Shown here piece by piece: positions 18,000 through 26,550 of a DNA stretch of 49,402 nt. Source of the DNA: Candidatus Obscuribacterales bacterium (lineage in GTDB: Bacteria > Cyanobacteriota > Vampirovibrionia > Obscuribacterales > Obscuribacteraceae); the NCBI GenBank assembly GCA_019747875.1, contig JAIEQI010000148.1, positions 1 through 49,402 on the forward strand, read 5' to 3'. The notes under the pieces are model-generated. The model saw only the letters and a list, made by a program, of their open reading frames with translations. It searched no databases and was not told where the DNA came from. A program made the translations under genes and the position numbers. How positions within the stretch are numbered: the stretch's first letter is position 1; the number at the start of each line of letters is the position of its first letter.

Positions 18000-19339
18000 G
18001 AATCAAAATTGTCAGCGCTCTACTCATATTACTGCACTACGGATTTCTAGCTTATCTGTATGCTGCAACTCCGTTTGAATCAGCAGGTATTTTGGGTCTG
18101 AGCGTACGTAGCATAATATTGCTTTATATAGCCTGGAGTTCAGTCGCGCTTATGGTGGCAATCTACGTTTGCGATCGGCGCATACTTCTCCCGCTTCAAA
18201 GCAGCATCGAGATGCTCAATAAGCTTGGGGAAAGCGATCCCAACAGTACGGATACGAACTTGATTACAGCGGCGCGCAATTGCCAGCTGGCATTCTCTGA
18301 ATTGAGGCAAAGAGAACATGCAATTGCGGACTACTCAAGTGAAGTAATTTGCAGCCTCACTCCCAATCTAACATTTAAGTCGCTGAGTCCTTCTGCGTGG
18401 ACGAACTGGGGCTATCTTCCAGGTGAGCTAGCGGGAAAACAGCTCGCTGAATTTTTGCTTCCTAATGAGCTTGAACTCTCGGTCGAAACTCTGAAGAGAA
18501 TGCGACAGGCGGCAACTGTGCAATCATTCGAGAATCGACTGATCAAGCGTGATAAAACCGCAATTGATCTTTTGTGGCAAGTCGAGTGGTCAGAATCCGC
18601 AGGAGAGTATTTTGCCATCTGCACGGACATAACAGCACGAAAGACTCTCGAACGTGCGCGTCAAGAATTCGCGGCAATGATCAATCATGACCTACGAGCA
18701 CCACTTTCATCACTGCGAATCAACCTATCTATGCTCAGCAATAAAACAATTGAACTGGATTCGCCCGATGCCGAACGCGTTTTGAAGTCGTCCGAGAAAA
18801 GCGTTCTAAGGCTCTTGAGTCTGATCAATGAGTTACTAGATCTTGAGAAATCATTTGCTGGGGAACTATCATTGGACATCGATTCAGTAGATGCATCAGC
18901 ATTAATTCAACAGGCGGTAGAAGAAGTAAGTGGACTAGCACAACGCAAATCTCTTACATTCAACACAGAAAAGGTACCGAAAGCGACCTTTGTAAACGCT
19001 GATGCCGAACGCACGCTGCGCGTATTTGTCAACATACTTTCAAATTCTATCAAGTACTCTCCAGCAAACAGCAGCATAGAAATGCGGGCAGAAAAAATTG
19101 AGAATCAAATCCAATTCAGCATCAAAGATTCCGGGCCCGGAATTGCACCAAAGTATCAAACAGTGATCTTCGAACCTTACAAACAAGTAGGTTCCGACGC
19201 GAAAAAAGTAGGCAGTACAGGATTAGGCCTGGCTATCTGCAAAGTATTTGTAGAAGCACAAAATGGAAGAATTGGAGTGGAATCGAAAGAGGGAGAAGGA
19301 AGTACTTTCTGGTTCACACTGCAGGCAGTTGAACCTTAG
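17996..19339 (+). CDS. Membrane sensor histidine kinase with PAS domain
   Basis: Sensor of the two-component system. The ATG at 17996 overlaps the stop of the upstream gene and gives 447 aa with an immediate membrane helix; a longer frame starts at 17897 inside the neighbour. Two membrane helices (about 5-25 and 38-60), a PAS-like region (about 108-215), the H-box FAAMINHDLRAPLSSLR with phospho-acceptor His231, the N-box NILSNSIKYSP, and the G-boxes DSGPGIAP and GSTGLGLAIC are all visible. There is almost no periplasmic domain, so the signal is probably membrane-borne or cytoplasmic through PAS. Its last 26 bases overlap the end of the convergent Ser/Thr kinase gene. Confidence 0.92.
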   Translation: MRIKIVSALLILLHYGFLAYLYAATPFESAGILGLSVRSIILLYIAWSSVALMVAIYVCDRRILLPLQSSIEMLNKLGESDPNSTDTNLITAARNCQLAFSELRQREHAIADYSSEVICSLTPNLTFKSLSPSAWTNWGYLPGELAGKQLAEFLLPNELELSVETLKRMRQAATVQSFENRLIKRDKTAIDLLWQVEWSESAGEYFAICTDITARKTLERARQEFAAMINHDLRAPLSSLRINLSMLSNKTIELDSPDAERVLKSSEKSVLRLLSLINELLDLEKSFAGELSLDIDSVDASALIQQAVEEVSGLAQRKSLTFNTEKVPKATFVNADAERTLRVFVNILSNSIKYSPANSSIEMRAEKIENQIQFSIKDSGPGIAPKYQTVIFEPYKQVGSDAKKVGSTGLGLAICKVFVEAQNGRIGVESKEGEGSTFWFTLQAVEP

Positions 19340-21512
19340 GACGTTGCTTCAGTTTTTCGAACTGCTTTTCGACTGATTGCGCTTCCTTTGTTTTTCCAGT
19401 GTCGTTTAGCGTTTTTACATACAAAGTCAGTCCGGCAGCCAACTCTGGCGATGGAGGTCCAGGTCTAAGCTCCGCGATCTGAGGAAATACCTTCAAATAT
19501 CTAATTACACCTTCTGAGACACGTCTCTTGGAGTAATTTTGTGCGACCTTCAAACAATCGGCGATCATCTCATCACTGCCTTTATCGTTTGCAGCTCTGC
19601 GCGCTTGCACGGCTTTACGCAGACAGAGTCCCACCATTTTTCGGTCCTTGATTTCATCGTAGATTAATGAGGTCAATTCAAGAACCTCTGCGGCAAATTC
19701 GCTCGTTGTCGCATTACTAGCGCTCTCAAAAGCTTTCGAAGCCAACGAAGAAGCGTCTTGATTTTGATGCATGCGAAATGATTGATGTGCCTTAAGCGAA
19801 AACGAATAGGCTTCCTGAAGTTTTGGAACTTTATCGCTACGAGCATATATAACTAGTTCCGCAGAATTTAAGTACGCCGAAGCCTCCTCCATTTTCGTTT
19901 GATAAAGACAATCCTCGACTAATTGCAAAATTGCCATTGATTTCTGTTCTTGATCGTTTATTCCGCTTGATTCGAGGATCTTCAAACGATGTGAATCAAC
20001 GTTTTGAGCCTTTGCGTAATCACCTGCTTCAATGTAATTACGCCGCAAAAGTGCTAAGAGCTGCAGCATTTTCGGAGAGTTTGCTCCGGCAACCTTAGAC
20101 ACTCGAGCGACTGCATTTTCGTAAAGCTTGCGTGCATCAGCTTCGTGACCACTCAACTCATACAGCTTTGCTATTTGAATATCCGCAAGAATCTTCTCGC
20201 CTTCGGTCTTGTTGGTCTGTTTCATACCATTGAGATATCGAAGGGTGTTCTCCGGACCGCCTTGCTTTTGGATCAACTCAAGCATCACGGTGTCAAATGT
20301 TTTCTGCTTCGATGACTTCTTTGGTTCTGGTGGCTCATCCTCTAACTCAGTCGGAACAGGCGGCTTAACGGCTGCAACAGCAGGGAGGGGTGTCGTTTGG
20401 GTACGGGCGTTTTGATGCTGCACAAAGTAGACGGTCAAGGCGGTTACTGCAATCGCTGCGACACAAATAGGTAAGAGCACCTTGCTGACGGACTGCTTTT
20501 TGACTGCGCGAGGAAACTTTCCGGAATACGTTCCTTGCCAAACCTGATCGAAGGCCTCCAGCATCTCTTTCGCATCGGAGAAGCGCTCCTCGGGATTTTT
20601 CTCAAGGCATCTCAAAATAAAGCTATTTAGTTTTGATGGATATTTTTTCTCGGCTAACAAAGCCGCTACTGACTTTGGTTGTTCCTGACAGTGCTTGACC
20701 ATCACTTCGAACGAATTGAGTGCTTCAAAAGGTCTCTTGCCGCTGGCACATTCGTACATCATGCAAGCAAGGGAGTAGATATCGCTTCTTTGATCCACTC
20801 GCCTGCCTGCTATTTGCTCAGGACTCATGTAAGCAGGCGTTCCGAGTATCTCGCCAGTGCTGGTTAAGTGAGAAGATGTTGATGCCTCTGGAGATGGGTC
20901 AACAGATTTTGCAATGCCGAAATCGAGAATTTTTACTTTCAGATCCTGAAAATTAGAATTGGCAAACATCACGTTTGATGGCTTTAGATCTCGATGCACC
21001 AGGGAGGATGCATGCGCAGCTTCAATTCCAGAAATCAATTGCGAAAAAATACTCTTAAACTCATCGGGTTTCATCCCACCCTTTTCCGAAAGATATTCTG
21101 CAAGTGTTGATCCCGAAAGAAGCTCCATTACAATGAACGGGCGCCGCCCTTCAAATAAACCGTAATCAAAGATACGACCGATATTGGGATGATCGAGCTT
21201 GCTAGCACACTGTGCTTCAAATTCGAATCGTTTGCGTTTGTCTTCTTGTTCGGTAAGATCGGTATTCAGAACCTTCAATGCCACCTTCGTACCGAGTGAC
21301 ATATGTTGGGCCAAATAAACCTTGCTCCAACCTCCCGCCGAAAGGGCTTCGAGTATCCGATAACGTTCGTGGATGGTCTTGCCAATCATTGGATCGACTG
21401 CAACGACCTCGGGCTGAATAGACACGCAGATATGCGGCTGCGAGTCTTGCGTTAAGTCAGCATCGCAAGACTTGCATTTGTGTTCGACAAGCTTTCCTTT
21501 ATCCGGACCCAT
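19314..21512 (-). CDS. Membrane Ser/Thr protein kinase with zinc-ribbon start and helical C-terminal domain
   Basis: Hanks-type (PknB-like) kinase, 732 aa. The N-terminus has CxxC...HxC (Cys13, Cys16, His27, Cys29), a likely small zinc ribbon. Kinase domain about 50-325: the glycine loop is altered (SAGGWSKV), the ATP lysine is Lys80 (VALK), the catalytic loop is HRDLKPSN (173-180), the DFG aspartate is Asp197, and GTPAYMSPEQ is the activation end. One membrane helix lies at about 342-366. A Pro-rich stretch precedes a helical TPR-like domain of about 330 residues. Topology predicts the helical domain outside as a sensor or docking surface. The promoter presumably lies in the repeat-filled region upstream. 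Confidence 0.92.
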   Translation of the reverse strand: MGPDKGKLVEHKCKSCDADLTQDSQPHICVSIQPEVVAVDPMIGKTIHERYRILEALSAGGWSKVYLAQHMSLGTKVALKVLNTDLTEQEDKRKRFEFEAQCASKLDHPNIGRIFDYGLFEGRRPFIVMELLSGSTLAEYLSEKGGMKPDEFKSIFSQLISGIEAAHASSLVHRDLKPSNVMFANSNFQDLKVKILDFGIAKSVDPSPEASTSSHLTSTGEILGTPAYMSPEQIAGRRVDQRSDIYSLACMMYECASGKRPFEALNSFEVMVKHCQEQPKSVAALLAEKKYPSKLNSFILRCLEKNPEERFSDAKEMLEAFDQVWQGTYSGKFPRAVKKQSVSKVLLPICVAAIAVTALTVYFVQHQNARTQTTPLPAVAAVKPPVPTELEDEPPEPKKSSKQKTFDTVMLELIQKQGGPENTLRYLNGMKQTNKTEGEKILADIQIAKLYELSGHEADARKLYENAVARVSKVAGANSPKMLQLLALLRRNYIEAGDYAKAQNVDSHRLKILESSGINDQEQKSMAILQLVEDCLYQTKMEEASAYLNSAELVIYARSDKVPKLQEAYSFSLKAHQSFRMHQNQDASSLASKAFESASNATTSEFAAEVLELTSLIYDEIKDRKMVGLCLRKAVQARRAANDKGSDEMIADCLKVAQNYSKRRVSEGVIRYLKVFPQIAELRPGPPSPELAAGLTLYVKTLNDTGKTKEAQSVEKQFEKLKQRPKVQLPAV

Positions 21513-21557
21513 CCACCTGTTCCGCTCCTGCAGATATATCTACCACGCAAGAAGCTA

Positions 21558-21706
21558 TTAAAATCAGAAACTCCGCTTGCGCGGAGCTTCTGAAAGGGTA
21601 AAGGCTTGGGTTCGTTTGTGTTTACATAATATCTGACAGGCAATCTAATTGGAATGTTGTCTCCATCAGAGCTTACTGCGCAATTAGGTGTCTACGAAAA
21701 TTCCAC
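21558..21706 (-). repeat. Dispersed ~150-bp structured repeat, copy 3
   Basis: Lies 45 bases upstream of the Ser/Thr kinase start. The hairpin is at 21565-21576/21581-21592 and carries compensatory changes relative to other copies (outer pair G-C replaced by A-U). The minus-strand frame is stopped by TAG at codon 5, so this copy does not encode a peptide from its end box. Confidence 0.9.
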
Positions 21707-21720
21707 AGAATCAAATGCAT

Positions 21721-21870
21721 AAAAAATCGAAAACCCCGCTTGCGCAGGGCTCTCGAAAGGGTAAAGGCTTGGGTTCGTTTGTGCTTACATAATAAGCATT
21801 GCAATTAGCAATGGGAATGTTGTCTCCAACAGAGTTGACTGCGCAATTAGGTGTCCACGAAAATTCCACG
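21721..21870 (-). repeat. Dispersed ~150-bp structured repeat, copy 4
   Basis: Only 14 bases from copy 3. The hairpin is at 21728-21739/21744-21755. On the minus strand it is followed by GATTTTTTATG, the most terminator-like tail of the six. The open frame is intact. Confidence 0.9.
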
Positions 21871-21885
21871 GAATCATACAAACAA

Positions 21886-21914
21886 ATGGCTCCGCTTACG
21901 TGATATTTTCCACA
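21886..21914 (-). repeat. Possible truncated copy of the repeat
   Basis: Between copies 4 and 5 a short stretch reads GGCTCCGCTTACG followed by ATTTTCCACA. These match one hairpin arm and the end box with the middle missing, as expected of an internal deletion. The match is short and could be chance. Confidence 0.3.
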
Positions 21915-21930
21915 TCAGCGTAGCAACGTT

Positions 21931-22080
21931 TAAAAGTCGAAAGCTCCGCTTGCGCAGAGCTTCCGAAAGGGTAAAGGCTTGGGTTCGTTTGTGCTTACAT
22001 AATAAGCTTTGCAATTAGCAATTGGAATGTTGTCTCCAACACACCTTACTGTGTAATTAGGTGTCCACGAAAATTCCACA
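21931..22080 (-). repeat. Dispersed ~150-bp structured repeat, copy 5
   Basis: Full copy, nearest in sequence to copies 2 and 4. The hairpin is at 21938-21949/21954-21965. The closing stem GGAAT/ATTCC (22024-22028/22073-22077) and the second hairpin with TAAG loop can both form. The open frame is intact. Confidence 0.9.
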
Positions 22081-22256
22081 AAAAAGCCGTTCACAGTTGC
22101 TCGATCAAGGTCGCGATTTGTGTTAGAAATTGCAGTTGATTAGCGGAGGAGTTGAGATTCATGTCAGTTCTGACGGCAACACGTCAGGGCCCATAATAAA
22201 TTGAAAGGCTGATCAACCGGCGCAAAGCTCGTCCTCAGTCAAATATCATTGAATAT

Positions 22257-22406
22257 TTAAAATCGAAAACCCCGCTTGCGCAGGGCTCTCGAAAGGGTAA
22301 AGGCTTGGGTTCGTTTGTGTTTACATCATATCTTTTGCAGAATCGAAATGGAATGTTGTGTTCGACATATCGATCTGCATTATTAGGTGTCCACGAAAAT
22401 TCCACA
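22257..22406 (-). repeat. Dispersed ~150-bp structured repeat, copy 6
   Basis: Lies 81 bases beyond the stop of the repeat-rich 311-aa gene. The hairpin is at 22264-22275/22280-22291. The inner variable segment differs most from the other full copies, while core and end box are kept. A second AAAATTCCA follows directly after the end box. Confidence 0.9.
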
Positions 22407-22487
22407 ATCCACCAAAATTCCATTATTCCTATGCACCTTTCCTTATTCAGCGGTTGCATAATGCTATAGGTAGCTTGACTGAGCTGC

Positions 22488-23423
22488 CTACATCGACCAG
22501 ATTTTGGGAAGCAGTTTGTTGAGCTCATGCTGAACAGGATCGGTATCAGTGAACGGCAATTTTTTGAACACGGGCTTATGGACGGAATTGCCGCTATCAT
22601 TGATTGTCCATTCAAGCCAGGTCTTATTGCCTGGCGGCATTACATAGTGGCTGTCAGTACTGCTCATGTAAAGTCGTCTCGCCCCGTTTGGATCTATTCC
22701 GAAGCTACTGCCGCCAGGCAAACTAACATAACTCTGGCCGTTTGCATCCTTCGACATTACAGTGCCATTAGGCTTTGAGATCCGCAAATTCAATTGCGGT
22801 CCTTGTTCAAAAACGGTCCCGTTTGGCATCTCAGCCCTTACAAATCCCGGCTCCTGAACTGTTATTCTCCGTCCGTCTGGAAACAAGGTTTCAACTTTTC
22901 CAAATCGATCAGTCTGTTTGACCCCGTTCATCCATTCTTCGGCCGTTCCTCCGCGGTACATGGTTCTGTTCCGCAGGAACCACCCTTCCGGTAGTGTTTC
23001 CTTTACCGTTCCATCTGCGAATCCTTTGAACACGTGACCGTTTTGCACAGCGTTGAAAGTACCGTCTGCCTCCTTCTTCCACTGAAGCTTTGGATTGAAA
23101 TTCCAAGTCGTCGGAGGCTCATTTTTTATCGCAGCAAATACGCGGCGGCCAAGATGTGATATTTCGGAGGAACCTTTCCAAAAGGAGGGAGATCTCATAA
23201 GCGCAATCCCGGCTAAGAGTCCAACACCTGCGGCTGCGGACATTTCTAAGGGATGCTCTGCACACAAATTGATGACATCGAGACTTGCCCGCGCTTCGTT
23301 CGTTTTCTCGGACCCTGCAGAAGTCGTCAGCAGCTCCGTCCACTGTTCATCCAGAAACACCTGGCTGGATTTAAGTAGCCCTGCTGGACTGGGAAAACAT
23401 TGTTCTTTATGAAACTCAGCCAT
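22488..23423 (-). CDS. Hypothetical protein with short glycine/aspartate beta-type repeats (311 aa)
   Basis: Not recognised as a known family. The ATG at 23423 is chosen because GGAG lies six bases upstream; an ATG at 23465 has no ribosome site. The N-terminal ~100 residues are helical and include one hydrophobic Ala/Gly-rich stretch. From about 115 to 285 there are recurring units with DGT, DGR, NGT or GGS turns spaced 15-25 residues apart, alternating with hydrophobic beta-like residues, similar in style to MORN or antitoxin/effector repeat proteins. No catalytic motif is seen. Repeat copy 6 follows its stop. Its surroundings, like those of the HExxH gene, suggest a lineage-specific accessory protein. 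Confidence 0.7.
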   Translation of the reverse strand: MAEFHKEQCFPSPAGLLKSSQVFLDEQWTELLTTSAGSEKTNEARASLDVINLCAEHPLEMSAAAGVGLLAGIALMRSPSFWKGSSEISHLGRRVFAAIKNEPPTTWNFNPKLQWKKEADGTFNAVQNGHVFKGFADGTVKETLPEGWFLRNRTMYRGGTAEEWMNGVKQTDRFGKVETLFPDGRRITVQEPGFVRAEMPNGTVFEQGPQLNLRISKPNGTVMSKDANGQSYVSLPGGSSFGIDPNGARRLYMSSTDSHYVMPPGNKTWLEWTINDSGNSVHKPVFKKLPFTDTDPVQHELNKLLPKIWSM

Positions 23424-23551
23424 TTCAAACTCCTGAATAAAAGCACGGAAGGAGCTTAAATTCATTGATTGAAATTTGTTTGAAACGATGGACGATTAGG
23501 CTGCGGTTAATACGAAGCACAGCATGCTTCAGTTCCAAACGAGCCTACCAA

Positions 23552-24430
23552 TTACATTGCTTGCGCAATTGCTCGCATCACATCTTCGGGAACGAGATAG
23601 ACTGCATTGCAGAATTGGCACCGGCCTTCGGCCTGCTCGCCTTTATCTATCATCTCTTGAAGATCTTCTTTATCCAATACCTTTAGAGCTTGCACGAAAC
23701 GCTCGTGTGAGCATCGGCAATCGAAACTCAAAGGTGTGCGTTCGCTAAGCTCCTCCAACTGAAAGCCTTGAAGTCCGCGCTCAAGTATGTCTTTCAATTC
23801 CATTCCTCTGCGCATCAAGAATGTAAATGTACCAAACGAAGCTAGATTGTTTTCCAACTTGCAAATTGTTTCTTCAGTATGATCGGGCAACAATTGCACA
23901 AGTAGCCCACCGGCCGCTTCCACGCCTTCTCGACTTATGTGCACGCCGACTATGAGAATTGAACCGGCATCATGGCAGTTAACCAAGAAGCGATTAACAT
24001 CCTCACCAATCTCTCCTGAAACAAGCTCGACTGTCGACGTATGTTGAGAGCCAAAACCATTCTCGACGGTGACGTGCAGATAGCCGTTAGTACCTACACC
24101 GGTCCCAACATCAAGATTCCCCAAGGAGTTCAGTGGTAACTCTACCTGGGGATTCTCTACGTAGCCTTTTACAGTTCCTTTTGACGAGGCATCGACGACG
24201 ACTTTGCCGAGTGGGCCGTTGCCCTGGAACTTCATACTTATCTGCCCGCGCCTCGCCACCACAGGCGACACTAGCGCCGCTGCGGTCAGTGCCCTACCCA
24301 GAGCCGCAGTGGCTGTGTAGGACAAATTATGTTTTTCGCGAGCGACTTGCACCAGGTGGGTGGTCGATACGATAACAGCTCTGATGGTGCCATGGACATC
24401 AACTGCACGTATCAAACCATCGTCTTCCAT
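23552..24430 (-). CDS. hslO: Redox-regulated chaperone Hsp33
   Basis: Cytosolic holdase that is switched on by oxidation and prevents aggregation of unfolded proteins. The 292-aa length fits. The N-terminal core is typical (AREKHNLSYTATAALGRAL, GNGPLGKVVVDASSKG, GTVKGYVENP). The zinc/redox switch is complete: Cys238-x-Cys240 and Cys271-x-x-Cys274. A GAGGAAG ribosome site precedes the ATG. It lies 118 bases after prmC on the same strand, so it may be the last gene of the prfA-prmC transcript or have its own promoter. Confidence 0.96.
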   Translation of the reverse strand: MEDDGLIRAVDVHGTIRAVIVSTTHLVQVAREKHNLSYTATAALGRALTAAALVSPVVARRGQISMKFQGNGPLGKVVVDASSKGTVKGYVENPQVELPLNSLGNLDVGTGVGTNGYLHVTVENGFGSQHTSTVELVSGEIGEDVNRFLVNCHDAGSILIVGVHISREGVEAAGGLLVQLLPDHTEETICKLENNLASFGTFTFLMRRGMELKDILERGLQGFQLEELSERTPLSFDCRCSHERFVQALKVLDKEDLQEMIDKGEQAEGRCQFCNAVYLVPEDVMRAIAQAM

Positions 24431-24548
24431 AGCTGCTTCCTCGGCACAAAGTCCTTTTATTTTAGCAGTTTCTCAGAAAGTCCAAAAGAGGGCAAAATGA
24501 CCGAAGACCAGGCGCACCAAGGAATAGCGGAAAAATATCCAGACACTA

Positions 24549-25421
24549 TCATTGAGGCGATATAGCCGAGACAACCCTATCGACGCCATTCATATCTTTA
24601 TGACATTGGATGCCAACCCACTTTTTATCAGCGAGGATAGCCGACACCGCCTCCGCCTGCCGGTCACCGACTTCGAGAAAGACTGGAATCTGACGTCTAA
24701 ATTTGGTGCCTTCCAGCGCCGCAAACTCTCGATAGAAATCCAAACCGTCGTCGCCAGCACCAAAAAGCGCAGATGCCGGCTCATGTTCTCTAACTTCCGG
24801 CGCCAACGACGGTAACAGGGACTGTGGAATGTAGGGCGGATTTGAAACTATAGCGTCGAGTCTTTCAGATACGCCCGGGAGCCACTCCCGCCAGTCCATT
24901 CTAGAAAGAGATAGCCTGCCCCCTACAGCGTGGAGATCGGCATTTTGCTGCGACACATCAATAGCTTCTTGGCTGATGTCGCATGCTAAAGAACGAGCCG
25001 ATGGAATCTGTTTGAGAATGCATACGGATATAATGCCGCTTCCAATTCCTATTTCACCAAGCGTCAAACTCCTAACTCGCTCGGTACCAAAGTATTCAAT
25101 GAATGCTTCCACTAAGGTTTCAGTGTCGGCGCGTGGTATTAAGACACCGGAACGAAGTAGAAATTTCATTCCGTAAAAGTAGGTCTCGCCCAGGATATAC
25201 TGGAGCGGCACTCGGCCTTGCCTCTGTTTGAGAACGCCTTCAGCCCTTTCAAAGATCTCAATCGGCAGCTCCTTCTGCGGGTCAGCCATCCGCTGAGCCA
25301 GGCGAGTTTCGGTGAGATGGTCCAATATACGCTCGCGTTCTGCCCGCCATTCGGACTCTTCAATTCCGATCGCTTTCAGCTGATCATCCAGAATTTTGGT
25401 GAGATCAGCAATGGTACCCAT
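24549..25421 (-). CDS. prmC: Peptide chain release factor N5-glutamine methyltransferase
   Basis: SAM-dependent enzyme that methylates the glutamine of the GGQ motif in release factors. 290 aa. The N-terminal helical domain is followed by the linker PRADTE (97-102), the SAM motif GIGSGII (about 124-130) and the diagnostic NPPY at 194-197. It follows prfA after 22 bases on the same strand, the classic arrangement in which the methylase is made with its substrate. Confidence 0.96.
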   Translation of the reverse strand: MGTIADLTKILDDQLKAIGIEESEWRAERERILDHLTETRLAQRMADPQKELPIEIFERAEGVLKQRQGRVPLQYILGETYFYGMKFLLRSGVLIPRADTETLVEAFIEYFGTERVRSLTLGEIGIGSGIISVCILKQIPSARSLACDISQEAIDVSQQNADLHAVGGRLSLSRMDWREWLPGVSERLDAIVSNPPYIPQSLLPSLAPEVREHEPASALFGAGDDGLDFYREFAALEGTKFRRQIPVFLEVGDRQAEAVSAILADKKWVGIQCHKDMNGVDRVVSAISPQ

Positions 25422-25443
25422 AGGCTAAACCAACCGTTATCGC

Positions 25444-26550
25444 CTAGTTCTTACCATTGCCGTTGCCGCTGATATCCGTTTCGGCTTCCAGCAATCTCTT
25501 CTGCTCATCGTGAATGCAAGCTTCGATCACTTTGTCCAGGTCGCCTTCAAGGATAGCTTGCAAACTGAAGTTCATGTTCAAGCGATGGTCGGTGACCCGA
25601 TTGTCCTTGAAGTTGTATGTTCTAATCTTTTCAGAGCGATCGCCCGTGCCGACCTGTGATCGTTTGGCGTCGGCAAGCGCTTTCTGCCGCGCTTCGGTTT
25701 CAATCTTATAAAGCTTAGCCCGCAAAATTTGTTTAGCTCGTTCTTTGTTTTGCAACTGGCTGCGTTCTTCCGAACATGCCACCATGATGCCGCTGGGCTT
25801 GTGCACGATTCTGACTGCAGTTTCAACCTTGTTGACGTTCTGTCCACCAGCCCCGCCAGATCTCATTGTTGAGATTTCAAGATCATTCTCGTTCAACTGC
25901 ACATCGATTTCATCAGCTTCGGGCATTATCGCGACGGTCGCCGTCGACGTATGCACGCGCCCCTGCGCCTCGGTTGCCGGTACGCGTTGAACTCGATGAA
26001 CGCCGGACTCGAACTTGAGTTTGCTGTAAACACTTTCACCACGGATATTGATGATGGCTTCCTTATAGCCGCCAAGTTCGCCCTGGTTAAAGTTAGCAAC
26101 CTCAACTGTCCATCCCATGCGATCGGCATAGCGACTGTACATGCGATATAGATCACCGGCGAAAAGCGAGGCTTCATCACCACCGGTGCCAGCGCGAATT
26201 TCAACGATAATGTCTTTTTCGTCGTTGGGATCAGTCGGCAGGAGCAACAGCTTTATGTTCTCGAGGAGCTGTTCCTGCTCTTTCCGATGCTGTGAGAGTT
26301 CGCCTTCTGCAAGCTCTCGAATTTCCTTATCCGTCTCCTCGCGCAAAATCGCTAAGGCGCCATCGATTTCCTTTTGCAAATGGTCATAGCGTTGAACTGA
26401 ATCAATAGTCGGCATCAGCTGTCGACGCGCCCGCGACAAGCGTTTTAGATTGTCGGGATTGCTAACGACATTAGGGTCGGCGAGCTTTTCTTCCAGCTCA
26501 TTAAAAGCCCCAACAATCTCATCGAGTTTTCTTCTAAGTTCAACGTCCAT
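25444..26550 (-). CDS. prfA: Peptide chain release factor 1
   Basis: Recognises UAA and UAG and triggers peptide release in the ribosome. 368 aa. The codon-reading tripeptide is Pro-Ala-Thr (191-193, in HRVQRVPATEAQGR), which marks RF1 rather than RF2. The catalytic GGQ is at 235-237 (SGGAGGQNVNKV). First gene of a prfA-prmC pair. Confidence 0.97.
   Translation of the reverse strand: MDVELRRKLDEIVGAFNELEEKLADPNVVSNPDNLKRLSRARRQLMPTIDSVQRYDHLQKEIDGALAILREETDKEIRELAEGELSQHRKEQEQLLENIKLLLLPTDPNDEKDIIVEIRAGTGGDEASLFAGDLYRMYSRYADRMGWTVEVANFNQGELGGYKEAIINIRGESVYSKLKFESGVHRVQRVPATEAQGRVHTSTATVAIMPEADEIDVQLNENDLEISTMRSGGAGGQNVNKVETAVRIVHKPSGIMVACSEERSQLQNKERAKQILRAKLYKIETEARQKALADAKRSQVGTGDRSEKIRTYNFKDNRVTDHRLNMNFSLQAILEGDLDKVIEACIHDEQKRLLEAETDISGNGNGKN

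Noticed and set aside
21452..21643. 63-codon minus frame spanning repeat copy 3 and the kinase start
   Set aside because: Overlaps the Ser/Thr kinase N-terminus in another frame, and the repeat frame is stopped upstream.
13288..22406. Repeats as a CRISPR array
   Set aside because: Units are ~150 bp, dispersed and structured, lack regular short repeats with unique spacers, and no cas gene is present.
13288..22406. Repeats as integron attC sites
   Set aside because: No GTTRRRY/RYYYAAC boxes at the ends and no integrase; the palindrome is confined to one end.
13288..22406. Repeats as IS-derived miniature elements
   Set aside because: The end box GTGGAATTTTCGTGGACAC recalls some IS3-type ends, but there is no matching inverted end, no clear target duplication and no transposase in the window. 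Not excluded, only unsupported.
22235..22615. 126-codon minus frame through repeat copy 6
   Set aside because: Overlaps the end of the 311-aa gene out of frame; its conserved part is only the repeat.
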